Source of the DNA: Altererythrobacter sp. ZODW24
GTDB lineage: Bacteria; Pseudomonadota; Alphaproteobacteria; Sphingomonadales; Sphingomonadaceae
DNA length: 64,000 nucleotides
Direction of reading: 5' to 3'
NCBI RefSeq assembly: GCF_003344885.1
Contig: NZ_CP031155.1
Span: forward strand, 2,311,327 to 2,375,326
In this document: one piece after another, positions 26,753 to 34,579 of the stretch
How positions within the stretch are numbered: position 1 is the first letter of the stretch
How the letters are laid out: each line of letters opens with the position of its first letter
Program-made: the position numbers and the translations under genes
Notes under the pieces: generated by a model
Told to the model about the DNA's origin: nothing
What the model saw: the letters and a program-made list of their open reading frames with translations, nothing else
Databases searched by the model: none

Positions 26753-27526
26753 ATGAGCAATGTTGCTGCCCCGAATATCCAGACGTCGCGCCTTCGCCAG
26801 TTGGCAATCGGGCTCGGGCTGGCATTTGCGAATGTCGCAGCTTGGCTCGCGATCCATTTCTACGCGATGTTTGTGTTCGATCTGACGTGGGCGAGCTTGC
26901 CCTTCGCGCTTGTCATGGGCGCGGTGCAATGCTGGCTATCGGTCGGTCTGTTCATCATCAGCCATGACGCGATGCACGGTTCGCTGGCACCGGGACGGCC
27001 CCGGCTGAACTCAGCCATCGGTGCGAGCCTCCTGTTCCTCTACGCCGGCTTTGCTTGGGGCAAGATGCGGGATGCGCATTTCGTCCATCACAAGAAACCC
27101 GGTTCGCCTGACGATCCCGATTTTGACCATCAGAGCCCGCGCCACTTTGGCCGCTGGTATATGACTTTTCTAAAGCGCTATTTCGGCTGGCAGTCGATCC
27201 TGTTCGTATCGAGCGTCGTGACGATCTATTGGCTAGTACTCGGCGTGCCAGTTCAGAAGATCGTACTGCTCTACGGCGCACCTGCGATCCTGTCGTCCGT
27301 CCAGCTTTTCTATTTCGGTACGTTCCGTCCGCACCGGCACCATGACGATGCATTTGCTGACCGGCACAACGCCCGCAGTGAGGGGTTCGGCGTGCTTGCC
27401 AGCCTCGCCAGTTGCTTCCATTTCGGCTATCATCACGAACATCATGTGCACCCGAATGTGCCTTGGTGGGCGCTTCCCAGTGTCCGCCGCCGGACACTCG
27501 AAAATGCCAGCGGAGCAGCTGCATGA
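26753..27526 (+). CDS. crtW: Beta-carotene ketolase
   Basis: 257 residues, membrane-bound di-iron oxygenase of the fatty-acid desaturase superfamily. His boxes: HDAMH (71-75), HFVHH, HRHHDDAF and HHEHHVHP. It introduces the 4-keto group into beta-ionone rings (canthaxanthin, astaxanthin route). ATG 26753 begins the typical N-terminus; the longer frame back to 26567 overlaps the thioesterase and is unlikely. The stop overlaps the crtZ ATG. Confidence 0.94.
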   Translation: MSNVAAPNIQTSRLRQLAIGLGLAFANVAAWLAIHFYAMFVFDLTWASLPFALVMGAVQCWLSVGLFIISHDAMHGSLAPGRPRLNSAIGASLLFLYAGFAWGKMRDAHFVHHKKPGSPDDPDFDHQSPRHFGRWYMTFLKRYFGWQSILFVSSVVTIYWLVLGVPVQKIVLLYGAPAILSSVQLFYFGTFRPHRHHDDAFADRHNARSEGFGVLASLASCFHFGYHHEHHVHPNVPWWALPSVRRRTLENASGAAA

Positions 27527-28023
27527 ATCTCTGGGAAATCATTGCAATTGTGACCGCATCCGTCATCGGGATGGAGCTGTTCGCGTGGTATGCGCATAAG
27601 TACATCATGCATGGTTGGGGCTGGGGCTGGCACCGCGACCATCACGAACCGCATGACAATGTGCTGGAGAAGAACGACCTGTTCGCCGTAGTTTTCGGCA
27701 CTATCGTGTTCTTCATGTTTCTGATCGGTTTCTATGTGTCGGCCGCGCTGTGGTGGACGGCATTCGGGATCACGCTTTACGGCATCATCTACACTGTCGT
27801 GCATGATGGGTTGGTGCATCAACGCTATTTCAAATGGGTCCCCAAACGCGGCTATGCCAAACGATTGGTGCAAGCGCATAAGCTCCACCACGCAACCGTC
27901 GGTAAAGAAGGCGGTGTCAGCTTCGGCTTCGTATTTGCCGCTGACCCGGCAAAACTGAAGGCGGAACTCAAGCGCCAGCGCGAAAGCGGTGAGGCTGTGG
28001 TGCGCGATAGCGCGGGAGCGTGA
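27523..28023 (+). CDS. crtZ: Beta-carotene 3-hydroxylase
   Basis: 166 residues. Four His motifs typical of CrtZ: HKYIMHG, HRDHHEPH, HDGLVHQRY and HKLHHA, set between membrane helices. It adds the 3-hydroxyl group to beta-ionone rings. With CrtW it would give astaxanthin-type xanthophylls. ATGA overlap with crtW shows coupled translation. No terminator is visible: the next gene converges after 1 bp. Confidence 0.94.
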   Translation: MNLWEIIAIVTASVIGMELFAWYAHKYIMHGWGWGWHRDHHEPHDNVLEKNDLFAVVFGTIVFFMFLIGFYVSAALWWTAFGITLYGIIYTVVHDGLVHQRYFKWVPKRGYAKRLVQAHKLHHATVGKEGGVSFGFVFAADPAKLKAELKRQRESGEAVVRDSAGA

Positions 28024-28024
28024 T

Positions 28025-28438
28025 TTAGGCGGCTGAATCCAGCGGCTGAACCCGGCTGAAGATTTCCTGCAGCGCTGCCTTCACCCACTCTTCGTGGAAT
28101 TCGTGCATCGGGGCAGTGATCGCCTCGCGTGTTGTCAGTGTATAAATGCTGCGGTCAGCCAGATCAGGCTCGATAACCGCTAAGCCGTCTACAACTTCGA
28201 AGGCTATCCCGATTGTCCGCTTGGTGTGAACTTTGAGCACAAAGCGCTTGCGGTCGGTGACCGACCCTTCCTCGGTCAGCTCGAATTCGCCGTGTTCTTC
28301 GAAGGCATCGCGCGCCCACGTAACCAGCTTGGTCAGCAGGGGCCCCTCGTTGCGGTCCCAGCGCAAACGTTCGAACTGAACAGCATCGACCAATCCGGAC
28401 AGATTGTCGCATGCGGTATCGAAGCTGGTTTCAGACAT
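28025..28438 (-). CDS. Conserved hypothetical protein
   Basis: 137 residues, acidic, soluble, no signal peptide. Alternating strand-helix pattern (FVLKVHTKRTIGIAFEVVDG, then a helical C-terminus EEWVKAALQEIFSRV). I do not recognise the family. Converges on crtZ with a 1-bp gap. Confidence 0.7.
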   Translation of the reverse strand: MSETSFDTACDNLSGLVDAVQFERLRWDRNEGPLLTKLVTWARDAFEEHGEFELTEEGSVTDRKRFVLKVHTKRTIGIAFEVVDGLAVIEPDLADRSIYTLTTREAITAPMHEFHEEWVKAALQEIFSRVQPLDSAA

Positions 28439-28525
28439 TGCATTTCCAATCGCAGAGGTCCCATGCGCGAAAGACCGGCTTGGGGTGCAACTTTGGAATA
28501 GCAGGCAAAGACTAATGAATAGGCC

Positions 28526-28933
28526 TCAATCCGCTGAAATCCGCGTCGCATGCTCTTTGACCAGCGCAATCATATTGGGAATGCCCTGCGTGCGGTTGCT
28601 ACTGAGTTGATTCTTCAGGTCAAACGGTTCCAGCGCGGCGGTCACGTCCATGTCCTTGACCTCGGCGGCGGGTTTATCCTGCACAGCGGATAGCACTAGC
28701 GCGACGATACCTTTGGTGATCGCGGCGTTGCTATCGGCAAGGAAGTGGAGCTTTTGATCGTCCTGCGTGGGATAGACCCATACGCTGGCCGAACAGCCGC
28801 GCACCAGCGTGGCATCGGTTTTGAGGGCATCTGGCATTTCTTCCAGATCGCGGCCTAGCTCGATCAGCAGGCGGTAACGCTCGTCGCCTTCGAGGAAGTC
28901 ATATTCTTCGGCAATGTCGGAAAGTGATCTCAT
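28526..28933 (-). CDS. sufE: Sulfur acceptor protein SufE
   Basis: 135 residues. VRGCSASVWV holds the sulfur-accepting cysteine (Cys47), and the fold pattern EEYDFLEGDERYRLLIELGR is typical. SufE takes persulfide sulfur from SufS for iron-sulfur assembly. No other suf genes are in the window. It lies between the Psp satellite genes and the unknown gene next to crtZ. Confidence 0.94.
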   Translation of the reverse strand: MRSLSDIAEEYDFLEGDERYRLLIELGRDLEEMPDALKTDATLVRGCSASVWVYPTQDDQKLHFLADSNAAITKGIVALVLSAVQDKPAAEVKDMDVTAALEPFDLKNQLSSNRTQGIPNMIALVKEHATRISAD

Positions 28934-28957
28934 ATACGCGCAACTAGCAGTGTAGCG

Positions 28958-29206
28958 TCAGAGTTCCACCCCGCTTGCGATGGCTTCCAGTTTGCGGATG
29001 CGTTCCTTCAGGTCGGCAATCTCGATCCGGGCCATTCCGGAACCGGCGCCGCCTTCGATTTCCGGCTCTGCATGCGGCAGCGCGGTTGCGCGTTCAATCT
29101 CGCTGCGTTTCAGCGCCAGCCAGCCTTCCCATCCCTTGAGCATGGAGGCAGCAACTACCACCAGGCCGACCAGTGATGCAGCGGCAATCAGCATGTATTC
29201 GCTCAT
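28958..29206 (-). CDS. Small single-helix membrane protein, Psp-satellite-like
   Basis: 82 residues: N-terminal helix (about 4-24), a basic linker and a C-terminal coiled stretch IADLKERIRKLEAIASGVEL. The tail carries short forms of both motifs of the neighbouring satellites (LExI and SGVEL), so it is probably the most diverged member. A gap of 32 bp from the array without a terminator suggests one transcript. Confidence 0.7.
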   Translation of the reverse strand: MSEYMLIAAASLVGLVVVAASMLKGWEGWLALKRSEIERATALPHAEPEIEGGAGSGMARIEIADLKERIRKLEAIASGVEL

Positions 29207-29238
29207 CGATCTCGCTCCTATTCCCTTGTTATTATCGC

Positions 29239-29487
29239 CTACTTATCCCGCAGGCTTTCGATTTCTGATGCTATTTGTTTGCTTGTCCGGTCCGAAGTGG
29301 CGATCCGTTCGAGGACCTTGAGGCGTTCGCGTAGTTCCACCACTTCGCGTTGCAGCTCGTCTTCGTTGCCTTTAGGCAGGGCTGACTGGTTGCCTTCGCT
29401 ATCAGAGATGATTCCGTGCCTTGCGCGGTAAGCTGAGACGAGGCCCCAGATCACAGCGATAATGACGGCGGCGGTCCAAAAGTTCAT
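29239..29487 (-). CDS. Psp satellite protein 5 (single helix, coiled coil)
   Basis: 82 residues. Helix at about 4-20, then a polar linker and VVELRERLKVLERIATSD, ending SEIESLRDK. It shares the LERIxT and IExLRD motif with its neighbours, and looks shortened, lacking the final SGTPLN tail. Starts in an ATGA overlap with the previous gene. Function unknown; envelope-stress role inferred from the operon. Confidence 0.75.
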   Translation of the reverse strand: MNFWTAAVIIAVIWGLVSAYRARHGIISDSEGNQSALPKGNEDELQREVVELRERLKVLERIATSDRTSKQIASEIESLRDK

Positions 29488-29789
29488 CGTTCCAGTTCCT
29501 TGCTCGCGATTTTCAATTCTACGCCGGCGCTTTCGCGCAGCTCTTCAATTTGCAGAGCCAAATCCTGGCCGCGATCTGTGGCGAGGCGCTCCAGCACACG
29601 CACGCGCTGCTCAAGCTGTTCGATCTTCCCGGTAGAGACAGAAGGACTGCCTGCAGTGTTTTCGCGCTCGAACGCTTCTTTGCGCTCCTTATATTCGAGG
29701 TGGCGTCTGTGCGCACCTGAGGCGATGCCGAGCACGATCGACGAGATGATCAGCACGAAGGCAAATATGAGGAACAGATCGCTATCCAT
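29484..29789 (-). CDS. Psp satellite protein 4 (single helix, coiled coil)
   Basis: 101 residues. N-terminal helix (about 4-24), basic segment, then IEQLEQRVRVLERLATDRGQ and LQIEELRESAGVELKI. Clear paralogue of the genes on both sides. Start overlaps the previous stop (TAATG). Confidence 0.78.
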   Translation of the reverse strand: MDSDLFLIFAFVLIISSIVLGIASGAHRRHLEYKERKEAFERENTAGSPSVSTGKIEQLEQRVRVLERLATDRGQDLALQIEELRESAGVELKIASKELER

Positions 29790-30136
29790 TACGCTTCTTC
29801 TTGCTTCCTGATGTCGAGCGGGACGCCGCTATCGGCCGTGTCCGGCGCTGTTTGGTCACGCAGGGCTTCGATCTCTTCGTTCAAGCGGTAGCCCTTATCG
29901 GTCACGATGGTTTCCAGTGCAGCCATCCGCTTGTCCTGCTTTTCGACCATCGCGAGCAGCTTGGCGTTGGTTTCGCGCAGCTTGGTTGCTTCCGCGTCAT
30001 CCTTGCGCTCCGTCTTGCCGCCCCATTCGTCTTCGAGGGCATAACCGTGCTTCGCGCGGATCCAGTTGTTCGCCAGCCAAGCGACCGTGCAAACCATGAT
30101 GATTGTCAGAACGAAGCCAGGTTCACCGAAGTTCAT
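29789..30136 (-). CDS. Psp satellite protein 3 (single helix, coiled coil)
   Basis: 115 residues. Helix at about 8-26; coiled coil with MAALETIVTDKGYRLNEEIE then ALRDQ, and a tail SGVPLDIRKQE. Same two-part motif as the other members. Start overlaps the previous stop by one base (TAATG), so the five are translated as a chain. Confidence 0.8.
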   Translation of the reverse strand: MNFGEPGFVLTIIMVCTVAWLANNWIRAKHGYALEDEWGGKTERKDDAEATKLRETNAKLLAMVEKQDKRMAALETIVTDKGYRLNEEIEALRDQTAPDTADSGVPLDIRKQEEA

Positions 30137-30468
30137 TATGCTTGTTCCTTCATTTCAAAATTGAGCGGTGTGCCGCTGTCAGTCGCCTTGCGCTGATCCA
30201 ATAGTCGTTGAGCGTCCGGGGCATCGCGCAGTGCCTCGATCTGGGTGGCGACGTCGTAGCCACGATCAGTCACGATGCGTTCCAAAACGCGGATGCGCTC
30301 CTCCATCTCGGACTTCTCTGCAGCGAATTGCTGCGCCGTCGAGTTGGTCGATTGCGCCGAGAGTTCAGTGCGGAGGTTCTTGATCTTCTTGCGCACGGCA
30401 TACCAAATCAAGCCAATGCCGCCGATGAAGGGTGCCGCGACGATGAAGAATTCGATCGTATCTTCCAT
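30136..30468 (-). CDS. Psp satellite protein 2 (single helix, coiled coil)
   Basis: 110 residues. Helix at about 7-25, then MEERIRVLERIVTDRGYD and TQIEALRDA, with the tail DSGTPLNFEMKE. Very close to satellite 1 in this segment, suggesting a recent duplication. Start overlaps the previous stop (TGATG). Confidence 0.8.
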   Translation of the reverse strand: MEDTIEFFIVAAPFIGGIGLIWYAVRKKIKNLRTELSAQSTNSTAQQFAAEKSEMEERIRVLERIVTDRGYDVATQIEALRDAPDAQRLLDQRKATDSGTPLNFEMKEQA

Positions 30469-30782
30469 CAGACGCGCTCCTGCTTGCTGATGTTCAGCGG
30501 AGTGCCGCTGTCTTTCTGCTCGACACTCTGCGTGTCGCGCAGTGCTTCGATCTGAGTGGCAATGTCATAGCCGCGGTCGGTCACGATGCGTTCGAGGACC
30601 TGCACGCGTTGTTCCAGTTCTTTGGTATGCGAAGCATATTGCGCCGCTTTTTCGGCGCTGTGCGAGGCGGTTGCCTCGAGCCGCTTTTCTTCAAGCTTTG
30701 TTCTGCTCTTTATCCAGACCAGCCCAAAGACCATCAAGAATGGCGCCGAAATGCCAATTATCGGAATTAGCTCACCCATCAC
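30468..30782 (-). CDS. Psp satellite protein 1 (single helix, coiled coil)
   Basis: 104 residues. Helix at about 7-25, coiled coil ELEQRVQVLERIVTDRGYD, then ATQIEALRDT and the tail KDSGTPLNISKQE. First of the array after pspC (23-bp gap). The motif resembles the cytoplasmic coiled coil of PspB, so I regard it as a PspB-like protein; that is inference. Confidence 0.8.
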   Translation of the reverse strand: MMGELIPIIGISAPFLMVFGLVWIKSRTKLEEKRLEATASHSAEKAAQYASHTKELEQRVQVLERIVTDRGYDIATQIEALRDTQSVEQKDSGTPLNISKQERV

Positions 30783-30805
30783 ATGTCCCCTTCTTTCAGT
30801 CTTGT

Positions 30806-31189
30806 TTAGCGCAGGCGCTCGATTTCGGCGGACAGGCGCGGGTTGCTGGTAACGTAGAATGTTTCAACGTCGGCCAGACGGCGGTCGATATCGCGGAACT
30901 GGCTGCGGATTTCACGGCTCGTGCGGGTCGGGCTTTGGCGCACACGTTGCCAATACTTCTGCTCTTCTCGGTCAACATACAGGTGCTGCGGTTTCTTGTT
31001 GAGCAAGAACCCGGTCAGGAAGTAGCCTGGAATAATGATCGGGCCGAGGATGCCGGTTAGAAGAGCGGCAACAAATCCAAGGCGAACCCAAGCTGCATTC
31101 ACGCCGGTGTAATCGGCAATTCCTGCGCACACCCCCATGATCTTTCCGTTGATTTTGTCGCGATAGAGAGTGGTCCGTTCGCTAGTCAT
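30806..31189 (-). CDS. pspC: Phage shock protein C-like envelope stress protein
   Basis: 127 residues. PspC domain: LYRDKINGKIMGVCAGIADYTGVNAAWVRL followed by a hydrophobic stretch (about 35-62) with GPIIIPGYFLTGFLL. PspC with PspB senses envelope stress and binds PspA. Its C-terminus RRLADVETFYVTSNPRLSAE then IERLR echoes the satellite motif, an unusual feature. ATGA overlap with pspB. Confidence 0.92.
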   Translation of the reverse strand: MTSERTTLYRDKINGKIMGVCAGIADYTGVNAAWVRLGFVAALLTGILGPIIIPGYFLTGFLLNKKPQHLYVDREEQKYWQRVRQSPTRTSREIRSQFRDIDRRLADVETFYVTSNPRLSAEIERLR

Positions 31190-31485
31190 TTGGCTTCTCC
31201 CTTATCGGCGATCAGGCGGTCCAGTTCGCGCAGTGGCTGGTTGTCGATATCGTGGTCGTGCATCAGGCGGCTGGTTTTGAAGTCTGGATTGTCGCTGGCG
31301 ACGAGACGCTCAACTGTGTCCATCCGGTCATCAAGACGTTTGGCCAGATGGTACAATTCATCGAGAAGCTGCTCGTCATCTCCAGTGATCGAACCAGCGG
31401 TTTTCCACTTGGTGATGTAGTGCATGATCAGCCACGGCAGTCCGATGAAGAGTATCGGCACGATGATAATTTCGCTCGGGAACAT
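31186..31485 (-). CDS. pspB: Phage shock protein B
   Basis: 99 residues. N-terminal helix IIIVPILFIGLPWLIMHYI, then a coiled coil ELYHLAKRLDDRMDTVERLV typical of PspB, with a longer polar tail than the roughly 75 residues of enterobacterial PspB. It lies 4 bp after pspA and overlaps pspC. Confidence 0.9.
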   Translation of the reverse strand: MFPSEIIIVPILFIGLPWLIMHYITKWKTAGSITGDDEQLLDELYHLAKRLDDRMDTVERLVASDNPDFKTSRLMHDHDIDNQPLRELDRLIADKGEAK

Positions 31486-31489
31486 CTGA

Positions 31490-32182
31490 TCAATCCTTCT
31501 TGTCTTCGGAGCTGGCCTTGCCGAGCGCCTTTTTCATTTCTTCAAGTTCGTCGTCGATCTTGTCGGCGCCTTCCAGCGCGGCAATCTCGTCCGACAGTGA
31601 TGGTGTGCCCGTGCCTTCCGCGATGGTCAGCGCTTCCGCGCGGCCTTCGGCGTAATCGACATGGCGTTCGAGCTGGTCGAAGCGTGACAGTGCCTCGTCC
31701 ACGCGCTCATTCGACATCAGCGTCCGCAGTTTCACGCGGTTTTCAGCGCTTTCGAGGCGAGCGGCGATGGCCGTCTGGCGGCTGCGTGCTTCGCGCAGGC
31801 GAACCTGCAACTTCTCGATGTCCTGCTCGTAAGCGCGCAGCGCATCGTCGAGGACGGAGATTTCAGCCTTAAGCTGGCCGCCCATGTCGGTGGCTTTCTT
31901 CTTTTCCACCAAAGCAGCGCGGGCCAGATCTTCGCGTTCCTTGCTCAGTGCTAGCGAAGCCTTCTCGCTCCAGTCCGCTTCGAGCCGGTCCAACTTCACC
32001 ACATGGCGATGCATTTCCTTCTGGTCGGCAATGGTGCGGGCGGCGCTGGCGCGTACTTCGACCAGCGTTTCTTCCATTTCCATAATGATCATGCGGATCA
32101 TTTTTGCCGGATCGTCGGCATTATCCAGCATGTCATTAAAGTTGGCAGCAATGATATCACGTGTACGCGAGAAAATACCCAT
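31490..32182 (-). CDS. pspA: Phage shock protein A
   Basis: 230 residues of the PspA/Vipp1 (ESCRT-III-like) family: MGIFSRTRDIIAANFNDMLD amphipathic N-terminus, DDPAKMIRMIIMEMEETL, then a nearly continuous helical coiled coil. It binds stressed inner membrane and, when unstressed, restrains PspF. ATG 32182 has GGAG 8 bases upstream. The frame is open much further upstream, including a GTG at 32398 that overlaps the stop of the previous small gene; a 72-residue extension is possible but less likely. Confidence 0.93.
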   Translation of the reverse strand: MGIFSRTRDIIAANFNDMLDNADDPAKMIRMIIMEMEETLVEVRASAARTIADQKEMHRHVVKLDRLEADWSEKASLALSKEREDLARAALVEKKKATDMGGQLKAEISVLDDALRAYEQDIEKLQVRLREARSRQTAIAARLESAENRVKLRTLMSNERVDEALSRFDQLERHVDYAEGRAEALTIAEGTGTPSLSDEIAALEGADKIDDELEEMKKALGKASSEDKKD

Positions 32183-32394
32183 CAAGGGAACTCCAGATGA
32201 AAAGGCTTCTTTGATTTCGTCAGCGGCGTTGCGCGCGGACTGTGTCGGAGTGGGGCTGCGGCGCATGCGCTCCAGCTCTACGTCGAAGCGGTTACGGGTC
32301 GAAGCGCGAGGCGCACTGTTTTCAGCGTCGGCCCCGCGTTGGGACTGCTGCTTCGACCCGATAGGGGAAAGGGGATCATGTTCGGTCGGCTGGT

Positions 32395-32565
32395 TCACGC
32401 CAGTGTCGCCATCATGGATGGGATACTCATTTCGAGACCAGCTTCGATACCCAGCGAGGGGGGACCACCAGCCATCAGAACTGCGACATTCAACATCACC
32501 ATGGCAGTGATTGAAACGAGCGCGGCCTTGCCGAGCTGGCTGTCGAAGAAACGGCGGTTGTACAT
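32395..32565 (-). CDS. 56-residue hydrophobic protein, first gene of the psp operon
   Basis: Not a long frame but well supported: ATG 32565 with AGAGGG 8 bases upstream, about 25 bp after the predicted sigma-54 start site. Basic N-terminus MYNRRFFDSQLGKAALV, hydrophobic stretch about 13-33 (LVSITAMVMLNVAVLMAG), then a small Met-rich tail. The stop overlaps a GTG in frame with pspA. Function unknown; probably a stress-induced small membrane protein. Confidence 0.7.
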   Translation of the reverse strand: MYNRRFFDSQLGKAALVSITAMVMLNVAVLMAGGPPSLGIEAGLEMSIPSMMATLA

Positions 32566-32589
32566 GGTTCAAATCCCTCTGTCGGTTAT

Positions 32590-32616
32590 GTTCACCTAAT
32601 AGCAAGGGGTGTGCCA
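32590..32616 (-). promoter_or_regulatory. Sigma-54 promoter of the psp operon
   Basis: On the minus strand TTTTGGCACACCCCTTGCTA: GG of the -24 element at 32615-32614 and GC of the -12 element at 32603-32602, spaced by 10 bases exactly as sigma-54 requires (consensus TGGCAC-N5-TTGC). Transcription would start near 32590, 25 bases before the 56-residue gene. The adjacent pspF encodes the matching enhancer-binding activator. Confidence 0.88.
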
Positions 32617-32675
32617 AAACCAGAAAAGGCATATTTTGCAGCATGTTAAGATACCGCACCAATATTTAGTATGGA

Positions 32676-32692
32676 AACATTTGCCAAATGTT
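32676..32692. promoter_or_regulatory. Probable PspF enhancer site (palindrome)
   Basis: AACATTT-GCC-AAATGTT, a 7-bp perfect inverted repeat centred about 94 bases upstream of the predicted sigma-54 start. That distance suits an enhancer-binding protein. It lies between the divergent pspF (start 32719) and psp operon, so PspF could also repress itself from here, as known in E. coli. Confidence 0.6.
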
Positions 32693-32718
32693 GGGAATTT
32701 TCGCTATAAGTAGGGCCT

Positions 32719-33753
32719 ATGGAACGCGAAGGACAATTTATCGGGCAGTCAGGGGCGTTTCTCGACGCCGTTGAACGTGCCAGCCGGGCGGCGCCCATGT
32801 CGCGCCCAGTGCTCGTGATTGGCGAGCGGGGGACGGGCAAGGAGCTCATCGCCGAACGTCTCCACCGCCTGTCCAGCCGCTGGGGTGAGCCGCTGATAAC
32901 GATGAACTGCGCCGCATTGCCCGAAACGCTGATCGAGGCAGAGTTGTTCGGTCATGAGGCTGGTGCATTCACAGGCGCTACCAAATCACGCATCGGAAAG
33001 TTTGAAGAAGCCGACAAAGGGACGCTATTTCTCGACGAACTGGCAACATTGTCGATGGGTGCGCAAGAACGCCTGCTGCGCGCCGTGGAATATGGCGAGG
33101 TCACGCGGATCGGTTCCAACCGTCCGGTGCGCACCGATGTGCGGATCGTCGCCGCTACCAACGAGAACCTGCCACAGCTTGCCAAAGAAGGCCGCTTCCG
33201 CGCCGATTTGCTCGACCGGCTAAGCTTTGAAGTTGTTACTTTGCCGCCGCTGCGTGTGCGTGAGGGCGATGTTGAAGTACTGGCCGACTACTTTGGACGC
33301 CGCATGGCAGCGGAGCTAGGTTGGGAAGCGTGGCCTGGCTATTCCGAACATGTTGCCAAGCAGCTTGAGGACCACGACTGGCCGGGCAACGTCCGTGAGC
33401 TACGCAATGTTACCGAGCGTGCGGTATACCGCTGGGACAATTGGGAAGAGCCGATTGGTTACGCCCAGTTCGACCCCTTCGATTCGCCGTGGATGCCGCA
33501 AAGCCCGCCGCGAGCGCCGAGCGAGGCAGCTGCCGGTGACGCTGCGCCGCAGTCAGAGCAAGCGCCAGCGCCTCAGCCCTCGCTCGACAATGTCGACGAT
33601 CTGCGTTCGGCAGTGGACGCGCATGAGCGCGAAATAGTCGAGCACGCACTGGGCAAGCACCGCTGGAACCAGCGCCAGACCGCTAAAGCGCTGGGCCTGA
33701 GCTACGACCAGATGCGCCATACGATAAAAAAGCACGGACTCGCCGAAGATTAA
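32719..33753 (+). CDS. pspF: Sigma-54 enhancer-binding activator PspF
   Basis: 344 residues. AAA+ domain starts at once with no receiver domain: Walker A GERGTGKE (35-42), GAFTGA loop that touches sigma-54 (82-87), DKGTLFLDELATL Walker B, and the arginine-finger region RFRADLLDRLSFE. After a Pro/Ala-rich linker, a Fis-type helix-turn-helix ends the protein (NQRQTAKALGLSYDQMRHTI). Lack of an N-terminal sensor is typical of PspF, which PspA inhibits directly. Divergent from the psp operon. Confidence 0.94.
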   Translation: MEREGQFIGQSGAFLDAVERASRAAPMSRPVLVIGERGTGKELIAERLHRLSSRWGEPLITMNCAALPETLIEAELFGHEAGAFTGATKSRIGKFEEADKGTLFLDELATLSMGAQERLLRAVEYGEVTRIGSNRPVRTDVRIVAATNENLPQLAKEGRFRADLLDRLSFEVVTLPPLRVREGDVEVLADYFGRRMAAELGWEAWPGYSEHVAKQLEDHDWPGNVRELRNVTERAVYRWDNWEEPIGYAQFDPFDSPWMPQSPPRAPSEAAAGDAAPQSEQAPAPQPSLDNVDDLRSAVDAHEREIVEHALGKHRWNQRQTAKALGLSYDQMRHTIKKHGLAED

Positions 33754-33811
33754 CGGAATTTTCAGTGCGTTTTTGCATAATCCCTACCGATAGACCGGGA
33801 AGGGGCAGCCG

Positions 33812-34039
33812 ATGCGCATGATCAAATACATTTTTGCGACAATAGCGATATTGTGGTTCGGCACGGTCATGTTGTTCGGTGCAGGCGTATCTTATGTGAC
33901 GACGTCACCCGAAGTCGCCGAGAATGCCGCACGCTTTGTCAACGATATCGAGCAACCTTCTCGCGAACGTCGTGAACTGCGCGAAGCCCGTCGCACCTAT
34001 GGTGACGACTGGGGTAACGACTCGCTCAAAGACGATTAA
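33812..34039 (+). CDS. Small membrane-anchored protein, unknown
   Basis: 75 residues: N-terminal helix (about 5-30, IKYIFATIAILWFGTVMLFG), then a charged, Arg-rich helical tail ending in acidic residues. GGAAGGGG precedes ATG 33812. It follows pspF by 58 bp; a stress role is only suggested by location. Confidence 0.65.
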   Translation: MRMIKYIFATIAILWFGTVMLFGAGVSYVTTSPEVAENAARFVNDIEQPSRERRELREARRTYGDDWGNDSLKDD

Positions 34040-34050
34040 GGCGAGCAATA

Positions 34051-34410
34051 GTGGCACTTGATGCTGATATGCGGCGCCGGATAAGGGCGCATACCGCCGA
34101 GGGCGCTGAGGAACGCAAAAATAACGCTCCTGCTGGCGGCAAGCTCGACTGGTCGAGGGTCGGTTTCTCCGCAGATACGAGCAGAGCAGGACTGAAGAAA
34201 AAGACGGCGATTGCTTGGCCGCTGCTCTTATTCCTCGGATATTACGGCTGCGTCTCGTCAACCAGCTCCAGCCTTGATCGCAGCATTGAACGTAGCAAAG
34301 AACATAGAGCTGAGGTCGCAGAGCGGAAACGCCGGGCTAACAACCCCTGGTTACTTGATGAAAGTGCCAAAGACTCGGCCCAAAAAATCCCTGCAAAAAA
34401 CGCTCGCTGA
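34051..34410 (+). CDS. Hypothetical single-helix membrane protein
   Basis: 119 residues starting with GTG at 34051, 11 bp after the previous gene. A basic N-terminal half, one helix at about 52-66 (AIAWPLLLFLGYYGCVS), then a charged tail. No family recognised. A weak gene on its own, but the position and composition are consistent with coding. Confidence 0.5.
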   Translation: MALDADMRRRIRAHTAEGAEERKNNAPAGGKLDWSRVGFSADTSRAGLKKKTAIAWPLLLFLGYYGCVSSTSSSLDRSIERSKEHRAEVAERKRRANNPWLLDESAKDSAQKIPAKNAR

Positions 34411-34579
34411 GCGCGCGACACTAATCTTCACTGATCGTGCTTGCGTTTCGCGGCGCTGCTGCCTATCTAACACCCATCCCGACATTGTTACTCAAAGTGG
34501 GGCTGGCGCCAGACGGGGCCGGCGCGAAACTCATTTGCGATACATTGTTGGACTTATGGAGCCACCCTGCGGAGACCAA

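Noticed and set aside
32182-32662. PspA read from ATG 32662, giving 390 residues
   Set aside because: It would include the promoter region and the 56-residue gene in another frame. Only the shorter GTG 32398 extension is worth testing.
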